A stretch of 64,000 nucleotides of DNA from Solidesulfovibrio magneticus RS-1 (GCF_000010665.1 NC_012796.1:1889501-1953500), one strand, 5' to 3'; shown: positions 23,914-33,398, numbered from the stretch's first letter. Numbers and translations are program-made. The notes: generated by a model from the sequence alone, not told the origin.

Positions 23914-24498
23914 CTAGAACTTCACCTTGGGGGCCTGCTGGGCCGCGTCGTCGGCCTTGTAGTATTCCTTGGGCGCGAGATGGAGCAGCATGGAGTTGGT
24001 CATGGAGTTGGGGAAGGTGCGGATGGAGCTGTTGTAGATCTGCACGGCCTCGTTGTAGCGCTGGCGGGCTACGTTGATGCGGTTTTCCGTGCCTTCGAGC
24101 TGGTGCTGGAGATCGCGGAAATTCTGGTCGGCCTTGAGCTGGGGATAGTTTTCGGCCACGGCCAGAAGGCGCGACAGGGCGGACTGCATCTGGCCCTGGG
24201 CCTGCTGGAAGGCGGCCATGGCCTTGGGGTCGGCCAGGGTTTCGGGGGTGAGCTTGATTTGGGTGGCCTTGGCCCGGGCTTCGGTGACGGCGGTCAGGGT
24301 GTCCTTTTCGTGGCTGGCGTAGCCCTTGACCGTTTCCACGAGGTTGGGGATGAGGTCCAGGCGACGCTGCAAGGTGGCTTCCACGTTGCCCCAGGCGGCT
24401 TTGACCGCCTCGTCGTTGGTCTGCATTTCGTTGTAGCCGCAGCCGGTGAGCCCGAAAAGGGCGACGACAAGGGCCAGGGCGGCAAGCAGTCTATTCAT
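23914..24498 (-). CDS. lemA: LemA family protein
   Basis: 194 residues. The start MNRLLAALALVVALFGLTGC gives a short signal with a lipobox. The body is a helical bundle with the LemA signature VEATLQRRLDLIPNLVETVK, then YASHEKDTLTAVTEARAKA, NFRDLQHQLEGTENRINVAR and RYNEAVQIYNSSIRTFP. Function unknown; it is nearly always next to TPM-domain genes, as here. AAAGGAG precedes the ATG at 24498; longer in-frame upstream sequence lacks family similarity. Confidence 0.92.
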   Translation of the reverse strand: MNRLLAALALVVALFGLTGCGYNEMQTNDEAVKAAWGNVEATLQRRLDLIPNLVETVKGYASHEKDTLTAVTEARAKATQIKLTPETLADPKAMAAFQQAQGQMQSALSRLLAVAENYPQLKADQNFRDLQHQLEGTENRINVARQRYNEAVQIYNSSIRTFPNSMTNSMLLHLAPKEYYKADDAAQQAPKVKF

Positions 24499-24656
24499 TG
24501 GGTGCTCCTTTGGAATCAAGAAAAGGGATGGCAATAGTTCGTCTATACCCCGCTCGGGCGGTGCAGGCAAGGCGTCGGCGGCCGGAGACGGTTCGGCAGG
24601 TTCACGCCGCGCGCGAGACCATGGAACGAGTCGGCATGAAAGCGGTGTTGTTGGTA

Positions 24657-24699
24657 AAAAAGAAGCGAGAGGCCCCGCGCCGGAAAGCGGCCCGAGGCC
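24657..24699 (-). terminator. Possible terminator after the PHP gene
   Basis: On the minus strand an imperfect GC stem of about 10-13 pairs (GGCCTCGGGCCGC with CGGCGCGGGGCC) is followed by a T-rich run ending TTTTTT. It is placed about 80 bp after the PHP gene and ahead of lemA. The pairing has mismatches. Confidence 0.4.
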
Positions 24700-24779
24700 C
24701 AACTCCAGATGCCCCGGGAAAGGGGCAAGGCTGGGCGGCGGTCAGGAGACGGAGTCGCCGGCCGGCGCGGACCGAAGGC

Positions 24780-25445
24780 TTAGTCGGCCCGGCCCCGGCC
24801 AAGAATCCGGGCCACGATGTCCCGGGAATTGGCTTCGGCCTGCAGATATTCGTCCAGGGACAGGCCCGCGCCCAGGGCCACCTTCTTGCGGCGGTCCTGG
24901 CTGACGAAGTCTTCCGGGGCATGGGCGTCGTTGTCGATGACGAGCTTGGCCCCGAAGCGTCGGGCCATGGCCGCCACGTGGCCGTTGGTCAGGCTGTGGC
25001 CCTTGCGGGTGGTGATTTCCAGGGCCACGCCGCGCTCGGCGGCCAGCTCCGCCTCTTCGGGCGTGATCATGCCGGGATGGGCCAGGATGTCGCAGCCGCC
25101 CTCGATGGCGGCCAGGTTCGTGCCCGTTTCCACCGGCTCCACGATGGTCTCGCCGTGCACCACCACGAGCTGGGCTCCGGCTGCCCGGGCGCGCTCCACA
25201 AGCTGGGGAATGAGCGGCGGCGGCACATGGGTGATCTCCACGCCGTAAAGGGCCGTCAGCCCCAGAAAAGCGCCGGTCTCGGCCACGAACCGGCCGATGT
25301 TGGCCAGGATCAGGTCGAGGTTGGAATGGTCGGCGTGGTCGGTGAGCGCCACGGCCTTGTAGCCGGCCTTGACGGCGCGGCGCACCAGCTCGGCCGGAAT
25401 GAGCACGCCATCGGAAAACGTGGTGTGGGTGTGCAGGTCGATCAT
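24780..25445 (-). CDS. PHP-domain phosphoesterase-like protein
   Basis: 221 residues with the metal-binding motifs of the PHP superfamily: MIDLHTHTTFSDG at the start, ALTDHADHSNLD near residue 35, GVEITHV near 67, VVVHGET near 98, ILAHPG near 120, and VIDNDAHAPED near 190. Such proteins hydrolyse phosphate esters with a trinuclear metal site; close relatives include histidinol phosphatase, but the substrate is not known here. It begins 2 bp after the nuclease gene, probably in one operon with miaB. Confidence 0.85.
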   Translation of the reverse strand: MIDLHTHTTFSDGVLIPAELVRRAVKAGYKAVALTDHADHSNLDLILANIGRFVAETGAFLGLTALYGVEITHVPPPLIPQLVERARAAGAQLVVVHGETIVEPVETGTNLAAIEGGCDILAHPGMITPEEAELAAERGVALEITTRKGHSLTNGHVAAMARRFGAKLVIDNDAHAPEDFVSQDRRKKVALGAGLSLDEYLQAEANSRDIVARILGRGRAD

Positions 25446-25447
25446 GG

Positions 25448-25942
25448 TTACATCTTGTACTTGGTGTCGTTGGGGTCGTACTTTTCGAGCAATTCCGTCC
25501 ATTTCTCCGAGTCGTCCGAGGCGAACTCGACCACCGAGGCCTCCTTGGACTCCTTGGCCACCTGATCGATGACGGCCTCGTTGACCAGGATCGGGGCCTT
25601 GGCCCGCAGGGCCAGGGCCACGGCGTCGGACGGGCGGCTGTCGATGCGGCGGATGCCGCCCTCCACTTCCACTTCGACGTTGGCGTAATACGTGCCTTCG
25701 GTAAGCTCGGTCAGGTTGACGCAGACAACGTGGGCGTCCAGGGCATGGATCATGTTGAGCAGCAGATCGTGGGTCATGGGACGCGGCAGTTCCACGTCAT
25801 TAAGCGCCAGGGAGATGGCCATGGCTTCCATGGCCCCGATCCAGATGGGCACGGCGTTTTTTTCGTCCAAGTCCTTGAGGATGAGCACCGGGACTTGGGA
25901 CTCCTCGTCCAGGGCCAGCCCGAAGACTTTCATTTCAATCAT
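25448..25942 (-). CDS. Bifunctional nuclease family protein (DUF151/BFN)
   Basis: 164 residues: MIEMKVFGLALDEESQVPVL, DEKNAVPIWIGAMEAMAISL, PRPMTHDLLLNMIHALDAHV and RRIDSRPSDAVALALRAKAP are the DUF151 signature. Plant and bacterial members have been described as nucleases acting on RNA and DNA. The protein ends with an acidic tail of about 30 residues. Its start overlaps the miaB stop by 8 bp. A link with tRNA-modifying miaB is common in this group of bacteria. Confidence 0.9.
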   Translation of the reverse strand: MIEMKVFGLALDEESQVPVLILKDLDEKNAVPIWIGAMEAMAISLALNDVELPRPMTHDLLLNMIHALDAHVVCVNLTELTEGTYYANVEVEVEGGIRRIDSRPSDAVALALRAKAPILVNEAVIDQVAKESKEASVVEFASDDSEKWTELLEKYDPNDTKYKM

Positions 25943-27275
25943 GATCGGCCTCCGCCTCCCCGACCAGGGAGTGCTTTTTGGCTTGGACGATGCGTACGGC
26001 GACAAACCTGCCGGCGTAGTCCGCCCCCGCGGGCAGCGGCACGTTGACCACTCGGCCGCCGGGGTCGCGGCCGCGCCAAGTCGCTCCCAGCGTGCCTTCG
26101 CGCCGGCTTTCCCCCTCGATGAGCACGACTTCCCGCCGTCCCAGCCGGGCGGCCAGGGAGGCGGCCAGCCGTTCGTCCAAAAGGGCCTGGAGTTCGGCCA
26201 GACGGGCCGATTTCTCCTCCGGCAGGATCTTGGGCGCAAGCTTCTCGGAAGCCGTCCCTGGCCTGTCAGAGTACATGAAGGAGAAGCCGCTATCAAATCC
26301 TACCTTGCGCACCAATTCGAGGGTGGCCTCGAAGTCGGCCCGGGTTTCGCCCGGAAAGCCCACGATGAAGTCCGAGGTCAGGGCGATGTCCGGGCAGGCC
26401 CGGCGCAGCTTCTCGACCAGGGTGAGATACGCGGCGGTGTCGTAGCGCCGGCCCATGCGGCGCAGAATGTCGTCGCTGCCCGACTGCACCGGCAGATGCA
26501 GCGCCGGGCACAGCTGGGGCAGGGCGGCGAAGCGTTCGATGACCTCGTCGCTTAGGTCCTTGGGATGCGAAGTGGTGAAGCGGATGCGCTCAATGCCGGG
26601 CACGGCGGCCACGGCGTCGAGGAGCTTGGCGAAGCTCGCGCCGTCGCCGGCGTCGTCCAGGCCGTAGCTGTTGACGTTTTGGCCAAGCAGCGTCACCTCG
26701 CGCACGCCGCGGGAAGCGAGGCTTTGGCATTCGGCGATGACCGAGGGCAGGGGACGCGATTTCTGCCGGCCGCGCACAAAGGGCACGATGCAGTAGGCAC
26801 AATAATTGTCGCAGCCCTGCATGATGGAGACAAAGGCCTTGGGCGGCAGTTTGTCGTCGGGCCAGGACTGATCGCGCTCGGGATAGGCTTCGGAGAAATC
26901 CAGCAGCGACAGCCGCAGCTGCGGTTCCTCGGCCAGCCGGGCCAGGGCGCGGGGGGCGGCGGCGATGCCGTCGGTGCCGAAAACAAGCCGCACCATGGGA
27001 AAGCGCCGCCACAAGGTCGTGCCGAGTTGCTGGGCGGTGCAGCCGCCAACGGCGATGAAGGCGTTGGGATTATGCCGGTTGCGGTCGGCGATGCGGCCGA
27101 TTTCGCTGACGACTTTCTGTTCCGGCTTGTCGCGCACCGAGCAGGTGAAAAGGATAAAACACTCGGCCTCCGCTTCGGGAGCCTGGGTGAAGCCTGCCGC
27201 AATAAGGGAACGGGCAAGCCAGTCGCCGTCGCCGACGTTCATCTGGCAGCCCATGGTGGTGACGTGGAATTTCAT
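25935..27275 (-). CDS. miaB: tRNA-2-methylthio-N6-dimethylallyladenosine synthase MiaB
   Basis: Radical SAM methylthiotransferase that modifies A37 of tRNAs reading UNN codons. 446 residues: UPF0004 domain with MKFHVTTMGCQMNVGDGDWL, ILFTCSVRDKPEQK and AVGGCTAQQ (three cluster cysteines), radical SAM core with QGCDNYCAYCIVP, TSDFIVGFPGE and HLPVQSGSDDILRRMGRRY, then a C-terminal TRAM domain (RREVVLIEG...VNVPLP). The ATG at 27275 is the family start. It is divergent to fumC. Confidence 0.96.
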   Translation of the reverse strand: MKFHVTTMGCQMNVGDGDWLARSLIAAGFTQAPEAEAECFILFTCSVRDKPEQKVVSEIGRIADRNRHNPNAFIAVGGCTAQQLGTTLWRRFPMVRLVFGTDGIAAAPRALARLAEEPQLRLSLLDFSEAYPERDQSWPDDKLPPKAFVSIMQGCDNYCAYCIVPFVRGRQKSRPLPSVIAECQSLASRGVREVTLLGQNVNSYGLDDAGDGASFAKLLDAVAAVPGIERIRFTTSHPKDLSDEVIERFAALPQLCPALHLPVQSGSDDILRRMGRRYDTAAYLTLVEKLRRACPDIALTSDFIVGFPGETRADFEATLELVRKVGFDSGFSFMYSDRPGTASEKLAPKILPEEKSARLAELQALLDERLAASLAARLGRREVVLIEGESRREGTLGATWRGRDPGGRVVNVPLPAGADYAGRFVAVRIVQAKKHSLVGEAEADHD

Positions 27276-27472
27276 GGCGCAAGAGCCATAATGCACGCCG
27301 GGCCGGCGGTAAAGGGGGCGAGGCGCGGCCGTCGTTCGCGACGACCCGCGTCCGGTCGCAACAGGCTTGCCGATTTCTGCCCCGTGTGCCACGACGATAA
27401 GAACCCTGGTTCTCTCACTCCCGCCGCAGTGGCGGCCAACCTCAGGACGTCCGGCAAACCGCGAGGCGAAAC

Positions 27473-28873
27473 ATGGAACACCGCATCGAATCCGACAGCA
27501 TGGGCGACATCGCCGTCCCGGCGGACAAACTCTGGGGCGCCCAGACCCAGCGCGCCATCGAATATTTCACCATCGGCGAGGAACGGATGCCCCGGGAACT
27601 CATCCGGGCCTACGGCATCCTCAAAAAGGCCGCCGCCACGGTCAACCGCGACCAGGGCCGGCTGCCGGCCGAACTGGCCGAGATGATCGTGACCGCCTGC
27701 GACGAAATCGTGGCCCATGCCCACGACGCCATGTTTCCCCTGCGGGTGTGGGTCTCGGGCAGCGGCACCCAGTTCAACATGAACGTCAACGAGGTTGTGT
27801 CCAACCGCTGCTGCCAGCTCGCCGGCACGCCGCTGGGGTCCAAACAGCCCGTGCACCCCAACGACCACGTGAACATGGCCCAATCCACCAACGACAATTT
27901 CCCCTCGGCCATGTACATGGCCGCCGCCATGGGCACGGTGGAGCGGCTTTTGCCCTCGGCCATCAAGCTGCGCGACGTGCTGGCCGCCAAGGCCGAAGTC
28001 TGGAAGGACATCGTGAAAATCGGCCGCACCCATCTCCAGGATGCCACGCCGTTGACCCTGGGGCAGGAATTCTCCGGCTACGTGGGACTGCTCAGCGACG
28101 CCGTTCGCCGCATCAAGGCGGCGCTTGGCGACGTTTACGCCCTGCCCCTTGGCGGCACGGCCGTGGGCACCGGCGTCAACGCCGCGCCGGGCTTTGCCGA
28201 GGCGGCCATCGCCGCCATCGCCACGCTGACCGGCCTGCCGTTTACGCCGGCCGCCAACAAGTTCACGGTCCAGGGCAGCCACGACGCGCTCATCCACCTG
28301 TCCGGGGCGCTCAAGACCCTGGCGGCGGCGCTTTTCAAGATCGCCAGCGACATTCGCCTCCTGGCCTGCGGCCCCCGGGCCGGGCTGGCCGAATTGCGCC
28401 TGCCGGCCAACGAACCCGGCTCCTCCATCATGCCGGGCAAGGTCAATCCCACCCAGTGCGAGGCCCTGACCATGGCCGCCGTCCAGGTCATGGCCAACGA
28501 TCTGGCCGTGACCCTGGGCGGGGCGGGCGGCATTTTGGAGATGAACGTCTACAAGCCGCTTATTATCCACAACGTCATGCAATCGATCCGGCTGCTGGCC
28601 GACGCCATGAACAATTTCCGCCGTTTCGCCGTGGCCGGGCTGGAGCCGGACCGGCGGCGCATCGGCGAGCTTGTGGGCCGTTCGCTTATGCTGGTCACGG
28701 CGTTGGCCCCGGTCATCGGCTACGACAAGGCGGCGGAGATCGCCCATCATGCTGAGCAGCATGACCTGACACTGAAGGAAGCGGCCCTGGACCTTGGCTA
28801 CGTCACGGCCGAGGAGTTCGACCGGGTGGTGGTCCCGTCACGCATGACCGGGCCGTACGTGGCGCGGGAGTAG
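27473..28873 (+). CDS. fumC: Fumarate hydratase, class II
   Basis: Interconverts fumarate and malate without an Fe-S cluster. 466 residues with start [33 protein letters not shown], the substrate strand [20 protein letters not shown], and the superfamily signature [17 protein letters not shown]. Conserved residues favour fumarase over aspartase. It stands alone on the plus strand after a 197-bp divergent region with miaB. A hairpin element follows its stop by 2 bp. Confidence 0.95.
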   Translation: MEHRIESDSMGDIAVPADKLWGAQTQRAIEYFTIGEERMPRELIRAYGILKKAAATVNRDQGRLPAELAEMIVTACDEIVAHAHDAMFPLRVWVSGSGTQFNMNVNEVVSNRCCQLAGTPLGSKQPVHPNDHVNMAQSTNDNFPSAMYMAAAMGTVERLLPSAIKLRDVLAAKAEVWKDIVKIGRTHLQDATPLTLGQEFSGYVGLLSDAVRRIKAALGDVYALPLGGTAVGTGVNAAPGFAEAAIAAIATLTGLPFTPAANKFTVQGSHDALIHLSGALKTLAAALFKIASDIRLLACGPRAGLAELRLPANEPGSSIMPGKVNPTQCEALTMAAVQVMANDLAVTLGGAGGILEMNVYKPLIIHNVMQSIRLLADAMNNFRRFAVAGLEPDRRRIGELVGRSLMLVTALAPVIGYDKAAEIAHHAEQHDLTLKEAALDLGYVTAEEFDRVVVPSRMTGPYVARE

Positions 28874-28875
28874 TC

Positions 28876-28985
28876 CTGCCGTTGGCGGGGAACTCCTCGC
28901 CAACGGCAGCCCTTTCCCTTTGTCCATTGCAGGGGTCCGGGGGGATCATCCCCCCGGCGGGCGCGGGCAGAGCCCGCTCTTCCTC
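28876..28985 (+). repeat. Hairpin plus C/G palindrome module (repeat copy E4), between fumC and the DUF1848 gene
   Basis: Hairpin CTGCCGTTGGCG with its complement (28876-28887 and 28898-28909), extended by about three inner pairs. Then AGGGGTCC, a palindrome around GATCATC, and the GCGGGCAGAGCCCGCTC module. Same order as E1 and E3 with another stem sequence. Placed between convergent genes, it could also end transcription of fumC. Confidence 0.7.
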
Positions 28986-29014
28986 TTCCCTTATTCCCTC
29001 ATTCCCCTTCCCCT

Positions 29015-29887
29015 TCACAACCTGACGTCGTCGGGATCGTGACGGGCGTAGGCCGTGCGGGCGCGGTCGAAACTTGTGGTGGCGTAGCAGTAGGCGCAGC
29101 CGAACAGGCAGCGGTCGTAGGCCCCGATGTCGCGGCTTTTGGCGCAGCCACAGCCCGGGCGCTGGCCGGGGTCGCGGTCGACGGTCACGGCGCGTCCGGT
29201 ACGGGCGGCGATCCAGTCGCCGTCGATGCAGCGCGAGGCGTCGATGCCGGCGGCGGCGTAGTCGGCCGGCTGGCAGCAGGTCGTAAGCGTCAGGGAATGG
29301 GCGGCGGCCATATCGCGCAGGTCGAGCAGCAGGCGCAGGCGTTCGGCCTCGGGAACGTCGAGGGGGGCATAGCCTTGCGCAGCGGCGGCGGCCAGGCGTT
29401 TGGCGATTTTGCGGTAGGGTTCGACGAAGCTGACGATGACGCGGTCGGTATGTCCGGCCAGGGCGGCGGCCAGCCGGGCAAAGGTGCGGCGATGCCAGTC
29501 GGGCGGCGTGGCGGCGGTCAAGGCGATGGGGTCGTAGCGCCAAACCACCCGGCCGGGCAGGGCGGCGGCGAGGTCGCGGAAAGCAGGGATGGAAACGTCC
29601 GGGCCGGGGCATTTGGGGTCCAGGGGCCGGGGGTTGTCCAGGAGCGTGACGAGGAAGAAGGCCTCGTGGCCCATGGTGGCGAGTTCGGGCAGATGCGACA
29701 GCATGGGGCGCGGGTCGCGGGTCCAGAAAACGATGGCGGCGACATCCTCGGGAGCCAGTGACACGCGGCTGACCTGGGCGGCGTTGAAGGGGTTGGCCAC
29801 TTCGCAAAAGCCGGCCCTGATCCGGTTCATGAACCAGCGGCTGTAGAAGGCCGGGATGTCCGTGCGCCGGCTGGCGCTTATGAGCAC
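29015..29887 (-). CDS. DUF1848 protein with radical-SAM-like cysteine cluster
   Basis: 290 residues. The start MLISASRRTDIPAFYSRWFM and IVFWTRDPRPML are typical of DUF1848. The C-terminus has CGCAKSRDIGAYDRCLFGCAYCYA, whose cysteines resemble a radical SAM or Fe-S site although placed at the end of the protein. No activity is known for the family. The start overlaps the dsdA stop by 10 bp, so translation is coupled. A tie to D-amino-acid metabolism is only suggested by this overlap. Confidence 0.88.
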   Translation of the reverse strand: MLISASRRTDIPAFYSRWFMNRIRAGFCEVANPFNAAQVSRVSLAPEDVAAIVFWTRDPRPMLSHLPELATMGHEAFFLVTLLDNPRPLDPKCPGPDVSIPAFRDLAAALPGRVVWRYDPIALTAATPPDWHRRTFARLAAALAGHTDRVIVSFVEPYRKIAKRLAAAAAQGYAPLDVPEAERLRLLLDLRDMAAAHSLTLTTCCQPADYAAAGIDASRCIDGDWIAARTGRAVTVDRDPGQRPGCGCAKSRDIGAYDRCLFGCAYCYATTSFDRARTAYARHDPDDVRL

Positions 29888-31170
29888 GCGCAGGCTCCGG
29901 CCTGGGTGAGCAGTTCGGCGAATACGGCGTCAGGGAGCAGACTGCCGCCGGTGGCCCAGAGGAGGTGGACAGCCGGACGGCCGAGCCGGGCCGGGAAGCC
30001 GGCCCGGCGCACGGCCAGGGGGCCGGCCAGGGCGGCAGCGGCCGAGGGTTCCAGACGCAGGCCGTCGGCGGCGTGGGCTTCGCCGACCAGACGCAGCATC
30101 CGGGCGTCGGTGACGGTGAGCGCGCCGTCTAAAACATGTTCCAGACAGGCGCAGGCCAGAGCCGAGGGGCGCGTCACAGCCAGGCCGTCGGCCACGGTCG
30201 GCCCGGTCAGGCCCAATTCCCGGGCGTCGATGCCGGCATGGCGGCCGGTGGCCAATCCCAGGAGCACGGCCGGGGCCGTGGTTGGTTCGACGGTAAAGCA
30301 CAAGGCGGCCTCGCCAAGGGCCAGACGTCCGCCCAGGGCGATGCCGCCCGGCGCGCCGCCCACGCCGCAGGGCAGATACAGACACAGCGGCGTTTCCGGC
30401 GAGACGCTCAGGCCGGCAGCAGCCAATTTGGCTGGCAGCCGCAGGCCGGCCACACCGTAACCGGTGAAGAGATCAACGGAATTTTCGTCGTCGATGAAAT
30501 GCAGACGGTCGTTGCCGGCCGCTTCGGCCCGGGCCACGGCGCAGGCGGCGGCGTAGTCGCCGGCGTGTTCGACCACTACGGCCCCGGCGGCGCGCAGGCG
30601 GTCTTTTTTCCAGGCCTTGGCTTCGGCCGACATGTGGACCACGACGGCAAACCCCAGCCCCCGGCCGAAAACGCCGATGGACAGGCCCAGGTTGCCGGTG
30701 GAACCGACGGAGAGGGTCTGGCCGGCGAAGAAGGCCTTGGCGGCAGGCTCGGCCAGCCGGCGGCAGTCGTCGCCAGGGCCGGCGAGCAGGCCCTCGGCCA
30801 GGGCCAGGCGCTCGGCCACGCACAGCACCGCATGGAGGCCGCCGCGCGCCTTGACCGAGCCGACCACGGGCAGGGCATGGTCGGCGGCCAGATAGACCCG
30901 GTCGGTTTCGGGCAGCCCGGCCTCATGGAGTCGGCGGGCTAGGCCCGGCACGGACAGAAGCGGCGATTCGACCACGCCCTCGGCCGGCCCAAGCTCAGGA
31001 AAAAGACGCGCCAAAAGCGGCGCGAACCGGTCGAAACGGTCCCGCGCCGCTTCGATGCCGGCCAGGGTAACGGGCAAGGTGTCCCGGACTTCGGCCATGG
31101 GCCGGCGGCCGGGATTGACGAAACACACGGGTTCTGCGGCGCGCAGGCCGGCAACAAGGGCGGCGTCCAT
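29878..31170 (-). CDS. dsdA: D-serine dehydratase
   Basis: PLP enzyme that turns D-serine into pyruvate and ammonia. 430 residues. The PLP lysine is in VVGSVKARGGLHAVL near residue 107; the phosphate-binding loop is SVGSTGNLGLSIG near 156; LHFIDDENSVDLFTGYGVAG and LYLPCGVGGAPGGIA are DsdA motifs. It is slightly short for the family but all catalytic parts are present. No dsdC or dsdX regulator or transporter is adjacent. It overlaps the DUF1848 gene. Confidence 0.92.
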   Translation of the reverse strand: MDAALVAGLRAAEPVCFVNPGRRPMAEVRDTLPVTLAGIEAARDRFDRFAPLLARLFPELGPAEGVVESPLLSVPGLARRLHEAGLPETDRVYLAADHALPVVGSVKARGGLHAVLCVAERLALAEGLLAGPGDDCRRLAEPAAKAFFAGQTLSVGSTGNLGLSIGVFGRGLGFAVVVHMSAEAKAWKKDRLRAAGAVVVEHAGDYAAACAVARAEAAGNDRLHFIDDENSVDLFTGYGVAGLRLPAKLAAAGLSVSPETPLCLYLPCGVGGAPGGIALGGRLALGEAALCFTVEPTTAPAVLLGLATGRHAGIDARELGLTGPTVADGLAVTRPSALACACLEHVLDGALTVTDARMLRLVGEAHAADGLRLEPSAAAALAGPLAVRRAGFPARLGRPAVHLLWATGGSLLPDAVFAELLTQAGACACS

Positions 31171-31231
31171 AGCGACAAGCTAGCCCAAACCTGTCCGCCA
31201 AGCCAGCCCGCAACAATGGTGGTTTCCATCA

Positions 31232-31272
31232 AGGGGGTCCGGGGGGGATTATCCCCCCCGACCGCCGGAGGC
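31232..31272 (-). repeat. Short CTCCGGCGG hairpin element, upstream of dsdA
   Basis: Read on the minus strand: GCCTCCGGCGG, then stem CGGGGGGGAT-A-ATCCCCCCCG, then GACCCCC. It combines the flank of the short family with the palindrome of the composite repeats, so the two families are related. Confidence 0.65.
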
Positions 31273-31285
31273 ATCTCCCTCTCTT

Positions 31286-31555
31286 CTAACTATTGGCCGC
31301 GTATTTGGCGGCGGCGCGGGCGGCGGGGGTGGTGTTTTTGACGGGGGGCAAGGTGGCTGGCGGCGGCGACGGCTGCAGCGGCGGCGCGGCCGGGAGAACC
31401 TGAGGCGTCGATTTTTTGGCGTTGCCGGCCAGGCGGAAGGGCGAGGCGAAGCGGTGGCCGCACTCCGGGCAGGCCATGAGCACACCGCCGACATCGGGCG
31501 GAAACCGCAGCGCCTGGCCGCAGCCGGGGCAGGTACGAACAAGGGCGTCGGACAT
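31286..31555 (-). CDS. Small zinc-ribbon protein
   Basis: 89 residues. The first 40 form an MJ0042-like zinc ribbon with two CxxC pairs (TCPGCGQALRF and MACPECGHRF). The remainder is Pro/Ala-rich and probably disordered. AAGGAG lies before the ATG. It is downstream of the CysC-like kinase gene on the same strand with a 137-bp gap. No function can be assigned. Confidence 0.75.
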   Translation of the reverse strand: MSDALVRTCPGCGQALRFPPDVGGVLMACPECGHRFASPFRLAGNAKKSTPQVLPAAPPLQPSPPPATLPPVKNTTPAARAAAKYAANS

Positions 31556-31692
31556 CGGTGACTCCTTGGCCGGAAATTATGCAAGACAAGTGCCCGGTGC
31601 GGGCGGGATGGTTACAGCCGGGAGGGACATTGCGCAGGCGTCATGGAACCGTGGCGGCCGGGTATTCGGCCGGGCTGACAGCCGACCGCGCC

Positions 31693-32271
31693 TTATTGCT
31701 CCCAGACCGGCGGCCAGGCGCGCAAAAAAGCCAAGACGAGGTCGCGGCCTTCCTCGATGGACAGCCGTTCGGCGTCCACCACGCATTCGGCGGCCGGGTC
31801 TTCCTCGAAGGGCACGTCCACGCCGATGACTTGTCCCAAGCCCGGGAAGTCACGGCCGGTGGCTTTGCGCATCATGGCCTTGGCATAGAGGCCGGCCATG
31901 ACCTTGCCTTCGGGACGGGCCGCCTCCCGGGCCATGGCCGTGGCCAGGGAACAGCGGACGTGGATTTCGGCGAAGTGCGGCATAAGCGACCGGGCGTAGT
32001 CGCGCATGGCCCGGCGCGGGGCCGAGGCGTCCAGGACCACGAGGCCGGTCTTTTGCCGGTACAGGCCGGCCGCTTCCTCGGCAAAAAGCTTGTAGGCTTT
32101 TTCGCGCTCGCCCTCGCTGTAGCTGGGCTTGGGGAAATAGGCCTTGCGCCGGTCGTCGAGTTCGAGCAGGGCCACATCGCCCCCGGCCAGGGTCAGATAG
32201 TGGCACACGGCCCGGGCCAGGGCGCTTTTGCCCGAGCCGGGCAGTCCGGTGAACCAGATGGCGGCAGGCAT
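31693..32271 (-). CDS. Adenylylsulfate-kinase-like (CysC-like) P-loop kinase
   Basis: 192 residues. The Walker A loop is WFTGLPGSGKSALAR at residues 5-19, as in APS kinase. LLELDDRRKAYFPKPSYSEG corresponds to the substrate-binding segment and VLDASAPRRAMRDYAR to the next one, but CysC usually has a DGD motif and an FISPF-type strand which are altered here. It may therefore act on another substrate. It starts 5 bp after an APH-like gene, which suggests a joint role in phosphorylating a small molecule or a sugar. No sulfate-assimilation genes are adjacent. Confidence 0.78.
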   Translation of the reverse strand: MPAAIWFTGLPGSGKSALARAVCHYLTLAGGDVALLELDDRRKAYFPKPSYSEGEREKAYKLFAEEAAGLYRQKTGLVVLDASAPRRAMRDYARSLMPHFAEIHVRCSLATAMAREAARPEGKVMAGLYAKAMMRKATGRDFPGLGQVIGVDVPFEEDPAAECVVDAERLSIEEGRDLVLAFLRAWPPVWEQ

Positions 32272-32276
32272 GGGGA

Positions 32277-33389
32277 TCAGTCCATATAGCGGTTGAAGTT
32301 GGCCCAGTCGAAGCGGTCGTCTTCCAACACGTTTTCGAGAAACCGCAACAGCCCCTGGCGCACGGCTTCGGGATGGCCGGGATACCACTGGGGCGAGGCC
32401 ACCACCAGCCCCCGGAAAACGTAGAACGGCGCGATGACGGCGAGCATCTCCGCATCGTTTGTGCGTTCCAGATAGGTCTCCCAGAAGGTCCGGTAGAGGC
32501 GCTCGAAGTCGCCGCCCAGGCGAGCGCCGCCGTAGAGGCCAAAAAGCACGAAATTGAGGCTCATGGTGGCTACGTCGTCGGCCGGCTCGCCCCATTGGCC
32601 CCGGCTGCGGTCCAGCACGGCGAAATCACGCGTCTCGCCCCCCTCCTGAATGAGCACGTTCCAGGGGTGGAAGTCGCCGTGGACGTCGCTTAAGCGGTGG
32701 GTGAAGTCCCGAAGCTTCCAGCGCCAGTCAATGACGCGTTTTTCCAGGGCGCAAAAACGCTCGGGCGGGAACAACTCGTAGGGATAGGGATAGGCGTCCA
32801 CGAGGCCGAAGATGCATTCCGATGCGCCGATCAAATTGCGGACGCGGCGCAGATAGAGGTCGGCGTCGTCCTTCTTGGCGCTGTGCACCCGGGCCAGCCA
32901 GCGGGCGAACTCCCGGGCCATGGCCAGATCCTTGGCCTCCAGGCCGGTCTTTTGGATGCGGGCCAAATCCAGATAATAATCGTAGCCCGGGGCCTTCTCG
33001 GTGACGATGAAAAATTCCCGGGGCCGGGACACGGGCACGAGGTTGTCGTCCTCGTCGAAATAGCCCAGGGCCATGGGGCGCACATGCTTTTCCATCTCCC
33101 CGGAGGTGGCGTGCTGGAACATGAGGATGGCGGCCCGGTCCCAGTAGAACTGGTGGCCGTACTTGTCGCCGCGCATGATGGACAGCACGCCCCGGCGCGG
33201 CTCGCCGCCGGCTTCAAATTCCAGGCACACCGGCTTGCCGTAGCCAAATTCCTTCATGCCCTGGTCGTCCACGCCCATCTCGCAGGCTCCGGCCAGGCGC
33301 GCGTCAGGCCCGAAAGCCTGGGCGAGGAAACGCTCCAACGCCTCCGGCCGTATGGTGATGGCTGGTTTTTTTTCGGTTCCTTTACGCAT
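32277..33389 (-). CDS. Aminoglycoside-phosphotransferase (APH)-fold kinase
   Basis: 370 residues. The catalytic loop is LSDVHGDFHPWNVLIQ near residue 237, with the base Asp in HGDFHPWN. The metal Asp is in AVLDRSRGQWGEPADD rather than the usual hydrophobic-D-hydrophobic context. The N-lobe strands (FGYGKPVCLEFEAGG, GVLSIMRGDKYGHQFYWDRA) are unusual. Closest in plan to kinases acting on small sugars or choline-like molecules. It forms a tight two-gene unit with the CysC-like kinase. A short hairpin repeat lies immediately upstream. Confidence 0.8.
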   Translation of the reverse strand: MRKGTEKKPAITIRPEALERFLAQAFGPDARLAGACEMGVDDQGMKEFGYGKPVCLEFEAGGEPRRGVLSIMRGDKYGHQFYWDRAAILMFQHATSGEMEKHVRPMALGYFDEDDNLVPVSRPREFFIVTEKAPGYDYYLDLARIQKTGLEAKDLAMAREFARWLARVHSAKKDDADLYLRRVRNLIGASECIFGLVDAYPYPYELFPPERFCALEKRVIDWRWKLRDFTHRLSDVHGDFHPWNVLIQEGGETRDFAVLDRSRGQWGEPADDVATMSLNFVLFGLYGGARLGGDFERLYRTFWETYLERTNDAEMLAVIAPFYVFRGLVVASPQWYPGHPEAVRQGLLRFLENVLEDDRFDWANFNRYMD

Positions 33390-33398
33390 GGGGAAGAG

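Noticed and set aside
27276-27472. Sigma-54 or other recognisable promoter between miaB and fumC
   Set aside because: No element with the correct spacing was seen.
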